Shown here piece after piece: positions 58,297 through 64,000 of a stretch of DNA of 64,000 nucleotides. Origin of the DNA: Hydrogenimonas cancrithermarum (GTDB lineage: Bacteria > Campylobacterota > Campylobacteria > Campylobacterales > Hydrogenimonadaceae); assembly GCF_030296055.1 (NCBI RefSeq), contig NZ_AP027370.1, forward strand, positions 620,001 through 684,000, written 5' to 3'. A program made the position numbers and the translations under genes. Each line of letters begins with the position of its first letter. The first letter of the stretch is position 1. Below the pieces are notes generated by a model. That model was not told the origin of the DNA. It did not search any database and worked only from the letters and a program-made list of their open reading frames with translations.

Positions 58297-59568
58297 TTAC
58301 CGAACGATCTCGGAGAGATCCTGGCCATAAATCACCGCCAACTGTGCCAGTGCCTGCCAATGGTTCGCTTCCGCTTCATAAAGCCTGCTCTGTGCATCGA
58401 GCAGCGCCTCTTCATAACGCAGGTACTCCTCTTCGCTCATCCGTCCCGTCTCATACGCCACTTTGGCATAGGCCAGCAGCTTCTCCCGGTTTCCTATACT
58501 CTTTTTCGCCAGTTCTGCGGAGCGTTCATAAAGACGCAGCGACCGATGCAGCGCTTTGGCCCTGGCTTCGAACTCCTGCGCCGTTTTCGACAGACGAAAC
58601 CGCGCTTTGCGAAGATCGATCTTTGCCTGCTGAATGGCGGTGTAATCGCTCTTTTCAAACAGTGGCATAGAGATGCCGACCATATAGTTTCCGTATCCAC
58701 GGTGGACGTCCTCACCGGTAAAGACATCGTGCTGTGCATAGTTCTCGCTCCACATGGCACTGGCCGTCACTTTCGGATAGAGTACGTCATAGGCCGCCTG
58801 CACATCATGTCTGCCGGCTTCGACTTCATACTGCAGAGGCTTGAGGACAAAGAGTTCTCCTCGCCTTACGGAACCGGTTTTTTTCAATGGCACCGGGCCA
58901 TCCAAAGCGAGTCCCGTCAGCGACTCGATCACACTTTCGATCTCCGCCTCCTCGATTTCGGCACTGTTCATCGCCGTATCGATCCGGTTGATCGACTCCT
59001 CCATCTTCTCCAGAGCGATACCGGCCGCCCTTCCGCTTTCGACTTTTATCTTTGTATCTTCATATATTTTCCGTATCGATTTTTTACGCGCATCCAACGC
59101 CTTTTTGAGTGCAGTGAGATAGCGCCACTTCGCATCGCTTCCAAGAATTATCGCCTCGTTTTGCAGCCTGCCCAGCCGCTTTCTGGCTTTCGCACTCCCC
59201 GCCATCGCCATCGCTTTGTCATGCAGACTGAAAAGCTCCTTGACAAAGATCGGAACGTTTACCTTCCCCCCGATACGCTCGATCGTCTGTGCAAACGGAA
59301 TCGGCTCACGATCGGCGGTCAGCCGGTTAATCTCCGTCGGTGGTACCGGGCGCAGATTCGTCGCCGAATTGTAGTGTTCGTAACTTGCAAAAAGCGTAGC
59401 ACTCGGATAAAGCTTCTCCTTCACTCGCTGTGCCGTCAGTTCGGCATACTCGGCCTGCATCGCATCGAGCCTGGTCTGCGGCTGTCTCTTAAGCGCGTCG
59501 AACAACTCCCCGATCGTCGCCGCCTGCAGACTCATTGCCACCGCGACGCATAGAACCAGACGTTTCAT
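58297..59568 (-). CDS. TolC-family outer-membrane efflux protein
   Basis: A 423-residue protein: signal peptide (LVLCVAVAMSLQAATIGELF), then the duplicated helical pattern of TolC proteins, with ALKKALDARKKSIRKIYEDT (~150) and AQEFEARAKALHRSLRLYER (~335). The sequence is shorter than E. coli TolC. It forms the trimeric channel for the RND pump. Its ATG overlaps the tetR stop (ATGA), so repressor and pump genes are in one transcript. Confidence 0.9.
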   Translation of the reverse strand: MKRLVLCVAVAMSLQAATIGELFDALKRQPQTRLDAMQAEYAELTAQRVKEKLYPSATLFASYEHYNSATNLRPVPPTEINRLTADREPIPFAQTIERIGGKVNVPIFVKELFSLHDKAMAMAGSAKARKRLGRLQNEAIILGSDAKWRYLTALKKALDARKKSIRKIYEDTKIKVESGRAAGIALEKMEESINRIDTAMNSAEIEEAEIESVIESLTGLALDGPVPLKKTGSVRRGELFVLKPLQYEVEAGRHDVQAAYDVLYPKVTASAMWSENYAQHDVFTGEDVHRGYGNYMVGISMPLFEKSDYTAIQQAKIDLRKARFRLSKTAQEFEARAKALHRSLRLYERSAELAKKSIGNREKLLAYAKVAYETGRMSEEEYLRYEEALLDAQSRLYEAEANHWQALAQLAVIYGQDLSEIVR

Positions 59569-60188
59569 GACTTCTCCTCTTTTTTGATCGCTTTGAGAAT
59601 CTTCTGGGCAAGAATTCTGGAGAGATCTTCGAGATCGGGCTCCGGGATCACTCTAAAATCGCCTCGCACGTGCGACGTCACCCGCTTTCGAAGGTTTTCG
59701 GTGGTCTGGTGCATAATGAGTGTCGAAACGATCATCATCTGAACCACCATCGGGTTCTCCATCTCGAAAACTCCCCCCTCAATCCCTTCGTTGAGTATCG
59801 CCGTCACGATCCCCAGGGTACGCGCGAGTTCGGCTGCTACGGAATCGGGCATATGGCTTCCGTTGTCGGCAAACGCGTGTGCCAAAATCGCGGCGAAGCA
59901 GCTGTTTCGTTTCAAAAATGCACCGAACGTTTCGATGTAACGCGCCAGCTGGCTTTCACTCGTCATCTCTTCCGACACAGCGGACTCCAATGCATCCGCC
60001 AGCCTGCCCAGCCGCTGCAAAAGCACCGCCTCGTAGAGCGCCGCTTTGTCTTTGAAATGGTAGTATATGGCCGGTTTGGTCACACCGACCTCCGCCGCAA
60101 TCTCCTCCAGCGAAGCCGCGCCGAAACCGTACAGGGAAAAGTGTTTCGCCGCGACATCGAGGATCTTCTCTTTTTTGCTCTCCCGCAC
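59565..60188 (-). CDS. TetR-family repressor of the efflux operon
   Basis: A 207-residue regulator with the N-terminal HTH KEKILDVAAKHFSLYGFGAA and SLEEIAAEVGVTKPAIYYHF-KDK (~10-50), the canonical TetR pattern, and a helical ligand-binding domain after it. It starts at GTG (60188) with AAGGAG upstream. A 20-bp inverted repeat overlaps its own -10 and RBS, so autoregulation is likely, and it is first in the operon with the TolC, adaptor and RND genes. The inducer is unknown. Confidence 0.93.
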   Translation of the reverse strand: MRESKKEKILDVAAKHFSLYGFGAASLEEIAAEVGVTKPAIYYHFKDKAALYEAVLLQRLGRLADALESAVSEEMTSESQLARYIETFGAFLKRNSCFAAILAHAFADNGSHMPDSVAAELARTLGIVTAILNEGIEGGVFEMENPMVVQMMIVSTLIMHQTTENLRKRVTSHVRGDFRVIPEPDLEDLSRILAQKILKAIKKEEKS

Positions 60189-60196
60189 AACTTCTC

Positions 60197-60216
60197 CTTA
60201 CTTATCGTTAAGTAAG
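60197..60216. promoter_or_regulatory. probable TetR operator (8-4-8 inverted repeat)
   Basis: CTTACTTA-TCGT-TAAGTAAG is an exact 8-bp inverted repeat with a 4-bp spacer, just before the tetR GTG. It overlaps a TATACT -10 (60220-60215, minus) and the tetR ribosome site. The plus-strand CpxP-like gene starts 86 nt away and may also be affected. Confidence 0.75.
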
Positions 60217-60301
60217 TATAACCAACTATCCTTAAACCATTCACAATACGTTTATTGATCTATGCTAAGATACTCACGACAATCATCCCAAGGAGAAAGA
60301 C

Positions 60302-60802
60302 ATGATTAAAAAATCCCTTCCGTTTCTGGCAGCTGTTTCTCTCATCTTCACAACAGTCCAGGCGCAGCCAAACAAACCACAGATGCAGCAGCAAAAACAG
60401 ATGCAGGGCAAAAAAAAGTCCAAAAGCAACAAAGCGATCTTCCTGATCCAACGCGGCCTTCCCCACTACACGATGATCCTGATGAAACTGTGGGACAACC
60501 CAAAACTTGCCCTGACTCCCGAGCAGAAAACAAAGTTCGAAATCGTTCGAAACAGAACGATTCAGGGCATCATGGAGCTCAAGCCGCAGATTCAGCAGCT
60601 TGGAAAAAAGATCGTCCAAGCGGCAAGAAACGGTACGGAACCAAAAACACTCTATGCCGATATCGACAGATTGGCCAAATTGAAAGCGGCGGCGACCAAA
60701 GTACATCTGAACTGTATCTATGAAACACAGCGTATTCTGACACCGGAACAGATCGCTTTCATCGACAACTTTCTCAAACAAAAACGTAAAAAACGTCAGT
60801 AA
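60302..60802 (+). CDS. periplasmic CpxP/Spy-like LTxxQ protein
   Basis: A 166-residue secreted protein: signal peptide (LPFLAAVSLIFTTVQAQ), a Gln/Lys-rich linker, and an all-helical domain with two LTPEQ motifs (ALTPEQKTKFEIVRNRT, ~70, and RILTPEQIAFIDNFL, ~145). That is the LTxxQ signature of CpxP/Spy-type chaperones and metal-resistance proteins. The C-terminus is very basic (KQKRKKRQ). AAGGAG precedes the ATG. It is divergent from the tetR-efflux operon and may respond to the same stress. Confidence 0.82.
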   Translation: MIKKSLPFLAAVSLIFTTVQAQPNKPQMQQQKQMQGKKKSKSNKAIFLIQRGLPHYTMILMKLWDNPKLALTPEQKTKFEIVRNRTIQGIMELKPQIQQLGKKIVQAARNGTEPKTLYADIDRLAKLKAAATKVHLNCIYETQRILTPEQIAFIDNFLKQKRKKRQ

Positions 60803-60831
60803 AAAACTCCCCCCATCCTCTTCGGAGGGGG
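60803..60831 (-). terminator. minus-strand hairpin with T-run
   Basis: On the minus strand CCCCCTCC pairs with GG-A-T-GGGGG around a 5-nt loop (one bulged T), followed by GAGTTTTTT, the layout of a rho-independent terminator. No minus-strand gene ends here; it lies 1 nt after the plus-strand CpxP-like stop. On the plus strand the hairpin has no T-run. Confidence 0.45.
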
Positions 60832-60871
60832 ATTAACCCCTGCTTAACACTCCTTCGATACCATTACAGGT

Positions 60872-61378
60872 ATGAAAAAGGCACTTATCGTTATCGGATT
60901 CATCCTTCTTGTCGTCGCCCTCTTTCTCTCATTGGCCGACAAGCCGCACCCCAAAATCGTTTTGACAGGCAATACCGGGCACGAGCCGATCGACTTCACT
61001 CCCAAAGCCTACCAGTGCAGTGCCTGCAAAATGCCGATCGAGGGTAAAAAATATGCCGGTGAAGTCGTCGCTCCCGATGGCAAAACGTGGTTTTTCGACG
61101 ATGTCGGATGCCTCGGTGCATGGATCGCCGACCAGAGATTCAAAGCCAAAGCCGTCATCTGGGTCTTTACGATCGATTCAAAACGGTGGCTGGATGGAAG
61201 AGTGGCGTGGTATTCGGTTTTCGAGAGCACGCCGATGGGGTACGGCTTTGGAGCTTATGAAAAAAAAGGGGAGGGAATGATCGACTTCGACACGATGGTA
61301 GAGCGGATGGTGAGGGGAGAGAACCTGACCAACCGTGATTATGCACAAAAACTGACGAAGCAGCATGGAAGCGATTAA
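60872..61378 (+). CDS. NosL-family copper-binding protein
   Basis: A 168-residue protein with an N-terminal membrane anchor (ALIVIGFILLVVALFLSLAD) and the NosL motif QCSACKMPI (~50), whose Cys and Met residues bind Cu(I). A C-terminal region with WFFDDVGCLGAWI (~75) and MGYGFGAYEKKGEGMIDFD (~125) is typical of NosL. NosL delivers copper to nitrous-oxide reductase, and relatives serve other copper enzymes. The stop overlaps the next gene by 14 nt, suggesting joint function in copper supply to a periplasmic oxidase or reductase. Confidence 0.82.
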   Translation: MKKALIVIGFILLVVALFLSLADKPHPKIVLTGNTGHEPIDFTPKAYQCSACKMPIEGKKYAGEVVAPDGKTWFFDDVGCLGAWIADQRFKAKAVIWVFTIDSKRWLDGRVAWYSVFESTPMGYGFGAYEKKGEGMIDFDTMVERMVRGENLTNRDYAQKLTKQHGSD

Positions 61379-62075
61379 TTTTCTCTCGATCGCCACGATC
61401 GCCTTCCTCGGATCGTTCGGCCATTGTGTCGGCATGTGCGGCGGTATCGTCCTCGCCTATACGGGCGCAAAGGTCGATCCGAAATGGAACCGGACACATC
61501 AGGCGACGGCCCATCTGCTCTATTCGCTCGGACGCATCACTACCTACACCGTCATGGGCGCGCTTTTCGGTTATCTAGGAAGCGTCGCAACCTTCAGCGG
61601 CTACACCGTCGCTGCACTCTTTCTCTTCGCGGGTTTCGTGATGATCCTCACCGGCCTCTCCATCATGGGCAAACTGAAATTTCTGACCATCATCGAACAC
61701 TCCATCATGAAAAGCGGATGGTACCAAAAGAGTTTCCGCGCCCTGATGGGCAACCGAACCCTCTTCAGCTTCTACCTTCTCGGCATGATCAACGGCCTGC
61801 TGCCGTGCGGTTTCGTCTACTTCTTCGCCGTCACCGCCGCCAGCACGATGAGCCCCTTCTGGGGTGCTATCGTCATGCTGGTCTTTGGCCTCAGCACCAT
61901 CCCGGCACTTTTTAGCCTCGGCTTTTTCACCGGCCTGATGCAAAAAGGAAAACTGCGAAAAACGATGATCACGATCGCCTCGATCGCCGTCATCATCTAT
62001 GGCCTCTTTATGGTTTACGATGCGACGAAGTTTATTTTGCATCCAGAGAGAAGTTTATTGCACTGTTGTGATTGA
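61365..62075 (+). CDS. TauE/SafE-DsbD-like membrane protein linked to NosL
   Basis: A 236-residue membrane protein with six hydrophobic helices. FGHCVGMCGGIVLAY (~19-33) and INGLLPCGFVYFFAV (~137-151) are the paired Cys-containing signatures of the sulfite-exporter/UreH-like family related to DsbD. Such proteins act in copper or heme protein maturation. It overlaps the NosL-like gene by 14 nt. The last residues, HCCD, could bind a metal. Role inferred from context. Confidence 0.8.
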   Translation: MEAINFLSIATIAFLGSFGHCVGMCGGIVLAYTGAKVDPKWNRTHQATAHLLYSLGRITTYTVMGALFGYLGSVATFSGYTVAALFLFAGFVMILTGLSIMGKLKFLTIIEHSIMKSGWYQKSFRALMGNRTLFSFYLLGMINGLLPCGFVYFFAVTAASTMSPFWGAIVMLVFGLSTIPALFSLGFFTGLMQKGKLRKTMITIASIAVIIYGLFMVYDATKFILHPERSLLHCCD

Positions 62076-62160
62076 GGTTCTCTTTTTATTCCCCTGAGGT
62101 GCGTTAAGAATCGGGTGATCATTCATTTTCGAAACGATAAAAAATGATGGGCTTACGATA

Positions 62161-62532
62161 TCAATACAAAAGCCAAATATCAATATAGAATCTTCCTTTT
62201 TGAATCCATTTCAAGATTATCGATGGCCTAAATGGGTTCTCAACATCTTTTATCTTTTTGGTCGTTTTTTATTTCGCCACCAACTTCAAAGGTTCGACCG
62301 TTCACTAAGAAATCTCCGCTTTTAGAGAGAAGGGCATGTTCATTTAAGAGTGCCGGTTGATTTGAAAAATAGCTGACGATCTGATTGACAAAGAATGTCT
62401 CTCTTTCATTTTCTGCTTTTGTTCATACGCGATTGCACGTATTAGATTTGGATTGGCGCAGGGCCAGCTGATAAATTTGTGTAAAAAGCGGGTTTTTCCC
62501 ACTCCTGTTATGAACTTGATATTTATTATCAT
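62161..62532 (-). pseudogene. decayed AAA/DUF4143 ATPase remnant
   Basis: This is the only stretch over 300 nt without an intact gene (62076-62602), and it is A/T-richer than its surroundings. Pieces in different minus-strand frames line up with the C-terminal half of DUF4143-type ATPases: ANPNLIRAIAYEQ, then ENERETFFVNQIV and KSGDFLVNGRTFEVGG, then IKDVENPF, AIDNLEMDSK and a final IDIWLLY before a TGA. The family ending is normally I-P-L-W-L-F-G-F-L-Y. At least three frame changes break it, and VGKTRFL at its 5' end may be the P-loop brought close by a deletion. The remaining bases at 62076-62160 show no feature. Confidence 0.7.
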
Positions 62533-62536
62533 TTTT
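62518..62536 (+). promoter_or_regulatory. possible Fur box 1
   Basis: GATATTTATTATCATTTTT matches the classical 19-bp Fur consensus at 14 positions by hand count. It lies 67 nt before the outer-membrane protein start and overlaps the 5' end of the ATPase remnant. The A/T-rich context raises the chance of a false match. Confidence 0.3.
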
Positions 62537-62574
62537 ATAATTACTTAAGAAATTCTCCGCTACACTTCCTTATT

Positions 62575-62593
62575 GAAAATGATTATTATTCAA
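62575..62593 (+). promoter_or_regulatory. possible Fur box 2
   Basis: GAAAATGATTATTATTCAA matches the 19-bp Fur consensus at 13 positions by hand count and lies 9 nt before the TTG start of the outer-membrane protein. Together with box 1 it suggests iron control, but the match is modest. Confidence 0.3.
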
Positions 62594-62602
62594 GGAACAG
62601 TT

Positions 62603-63547
62603 TTGCGAAAAATATTCTTGACCTCATTTTGCTGTTGTATGGCGATGCATGCACAGGTGATACCTGGTATCAATTCCAAAGCGGGAGCGATGGTCGTACC
62701 GGAAGGGAAAGTGGTGATAGGTCTCAAGCGTATCTATTTCAAAAGAGAGAGTATGTTTGACGGCACCGATGAAGTGACGAATCGGGAAAATCTCGATGCC
62801 AAAGCCAGTGTCACGCTGCTTGTGCTGCGCTACGGTGTTGCGAAAAATACTGATATCAGGGTCATGATCCCCTACAAGCAGATCGAAGCGACGGCCAAAC
62901 TGGGACCAAACGATGTTGCCATCGACAACAGCGGTGTCGGGGATATCGTCGTGATGGGGAAATATGTCTTGCGGGATATGGCTGCATACGGATATCAGGT
63001 CGCTGTCGAAGCGGGCGTGAAACTGCCTACCGGATCGACTGACAGCGATTTCAAAAAAGCACCTTCTTTCGCACAGGGTGTGCACACACCGATGCCTACC
63101 CAGATGGGAACAGGTGCTGCAGAGTACAAGGCGGGGATCGGATATTCGCAGATGATCGATTCGACCTGGAGAGTCGATGCCCATACGATGTACACCTACC
63201 GTCCCAAAGCCGAGCACGATTATGACTTCGGTGACGAGTGGACAGTGGATCTTGGAACGACAAAAGCGCTGAGCGACAAGTTCAATATCGGAATAGAGTA
63301 CAACTTTAAATACAACTCCAAAACAGATATGGGGAACGATACCAACCCTATGCTGCGTTCAAAGCTTCCGTTCAAAGCTTTCAGCGGAAATGCGGGATAT
63401 ATCACGCCGCAGATCGAGTATCTGCCTTTTGGCAAACCGAAAATCCACGTCGGAGTCGGTGTATCGTTCCTTGCGCATTACAATCTCAAAGAGTATCAAC
63501 CGTTGGAAAAGAGCAGAGTGGTGGCCCGTGTGGGGTACCTTTTTTAA
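62603..63547 (+). CDS. outer-membrane beta-barrel transporter
   Basis: A 314-residue protein with a signal peptide (KIFLTSFCCCMAMHAQ), alternating polar/hydrophobic strands and a terminal Phe (RVVARVGYLF), as in outer-membrane barrels. EAGVKLPTGSTDSDF and GTGAAEYKAGIGYSQ resemble the MetA/phenol-degradation-type channel family. The start is TTG at 62603, 6 nt after AAGGA, which gives a normal signal peptide; an ATG 30 nt upstream overlaps the possible Fur site and lacks an SD. It precedes a substrate-binding protein by 27 nt, suggesting a joint uptake system. Confidence 0.78.
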   Translation: MRKIFLTSFCCCMAMHAQVIPGINSKAGAMVVPEGKVVIGLKRIYFKRESMFDGTDEVTNRENLDAKASVTLLVLRYGVAKNTDIRVMIPYKQIEATAKLGPNDVAIDNSGVGDIVVMGKYVLRDMAAYGYQVAVEAGVKLPTGSTDSDFKKAPSFAQGVHTPMPTQMGTGAAEYKAGIGYSQMIDSTWRVDAHTMYTYRPKAEHDYDFGDEWTVDLGTTKALSDKFNIGIEYNFKYNSKTDMGNDTNPMLRSKLPFKAFSGNAGYITPQIEYLPFGKPKIHVGVGVSFLAHYNLKEYQPLEKSRVVARVGYLF

Positions 63548-63574
63548 TTTAAAATGAAAAACGAGGGGAAAAAT

Positions 63575-64000
63575 ATGTTGAAAAAAATTGTTATGTTGGG
63601 GGCACTGCTGATCGCTACAGCGACTTTCGCTGCCCAGAAACTGGAAAAAATCGTTATTGCCGGTCCTGCGGCGAATGTCTCACATCCGATCTTTCACATG
63701 ATCGAAACGGGTGCACTCAAAGATGTCGCAAAAAAAGTGGAGTTTCGACTCTGGAACAATCCCGACCAGCTGCGGGCGATGATTATCAACAAAGAGGTCG
63801 ATTTTGTCGCGATACCTACCAATGTAGGTGCCATTTTGTACAACAAAAAACAGCCCATTCAGCTGCTCAATGTCTCTGTCTGGGGAATTTTGCAGATTCT
63901 GGTCAGGGACAGAAGCATCGATACGCTCGAAAAGCTCAGAGGCAAATCACTCGTCGTGCCCTGGAGAGGAGATATGCCTGACATCGTACTGCGCTCTATC
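63575..64000 (+). CDS. ABC transporter substrate-binding protein (truncated by window edge)
   Basis: The first 142 codons of a secreted protein: signal peptide (LKKIVMLGALLIATATFA), KIVIAGPAANVSHPIFHMIE, then WNNPDQLRAMIINKEVDFVA and VPTNVGAILY-like stretches typical of NMT1/SsuA-type solute binders. IDTLEKLRGKSLVVPWRGDM follows. The ligand cannot be told from this part. GAGGGG precedes the ATG. It is cotranscribed with the outer-membrane barrel gene; permease and ATPase genes are expected to the right of the window. Confidence 0.82.
   Translation, partial: MLKKIVMLGALLIATATFAAQKLEKIVIAGPAANVSHPIFHMIETGALKDVAKKVEFRLWNNPDQLRAMIINKEVDFVAIPTNVGAILYNKKQPIQLLNVSVWGILQILVRDRSIDTLEKLRGKSLVVPWRGDMPDIVLRSI

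Noticed and set aside
58360-59553. Plus-strand open frame of almost 400 codons opposite the TolC-family gene
   Set aside because: Arg/Phe/His-rich composition typical of antisense reading; the minus-strand gene has a signal peptide and clear TolC pattern.
62344-62532. 62-residue minus-strand frame with a P-loop-like GVGKTRFL as an intact gene
   Set aside because: It is the first fragment of a broken ATPase; homologous sequence continues in other frames, so it is reported as a pseudogene.

Overview
The window looks like chromosomal DNA of a member of the Campylobacterota (the former Epsilonproteobacteria), probably a free-living, respiring lineage with roughly half G+C by eye. The main evidence is gene order and content. 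The ATP synthase operon has separate b' and b subunits (b'-b-delta-alpha-gamma-beta-epsilon). It sits between fmt-birA-parA-parB on one side and a tolQ/R/A/B-pal-cpoB run on the other. A cheX-like gene, fliN and a large FliO-type protein lie together, and gltB-gltD, a multiheme cytochrome and a NosL/TauE-type copper gene pair are present. I saw no rRNA, tRNA, CRISPR array or intact insertion sequence.

Layout. 1-5.6 kb: the 5' end of polA, an HDOD gene, a small membrane protein, uvrA and a TauE/SafE permease, all on minus. 5.6-7.3 kb: a plus-strand flagellar/chemotaxis trio from a divergent promoter. 7.3-18.2 kb: a tightly packed minus-strand housekeeping run (dusB, a membrane protein, dksA-like, rlmH, thiE-like, accD, an IMPase-family gene, gltD, gltB). 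18.3-22 kb: recO, a NYN-domain protein, a ttcA-like gene, mtnN, fabD. 22-37 kb: a shortened NtrC-like gene, slyD, the Tol-Pal envelope system, ATP synthase, chromosome partitioning, birA and fmt. 37-44 kb: a 12-heme cytochrome and small proteins, a sirtuin, an orphan divergent trpB and a monoheme cytochrome c. 44-50.6 kb: feoAB behind a compact cluster of a glutathione-synthetase-like ATP-grasp enzyme, a DUF1704/QEGLA zinc peptidase, an N-formylglutamate amidohydrolase and an ArsC paralogue that has lost its catalytic cysteine. 50.7-53 kb: an arsR-arsC-small protein-arsB operon under a perfect 32-bp palindromic operator. 53-62 kb: modD, a TetR-controlled RND efflux operon, a CpxP/Spy-like protein and a NosL plus TauE-like pair. 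62-64 kb: a decayed AAA/DUF4143 ATPase, possible Fur sites, an outer-membrane barrel protein and the start of a substrate-binding protein.

How the parts work together. The central minus-strand block couples energy (ATP synthase), envelope integrity (Tol-Pal) and fatty-acid initiation (accD, fabD) through many ATGA, TGATG or GTGA start/stop overlaps, which suggest translational coupling. The right third is accessory: metal and metalloid handling (Feo, Ars, NosL), efflux and iron-type uptake, with local regulators and visible operators.

The best candidates for an undescribed system are three. The first is the four-gene cluster at 46.4-50.6 kb (pseudo-ArsC, formylglutamate amidohydrolase, QEGLA peptidase, GshB-like ligase), which has its own -10 element. 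The second is the duplicated, cysteine-bearing small protein inside the ars operon. The third is the Fis-domain regulator that has lost the sigma-54 contact loop and may start at an ATT codon.
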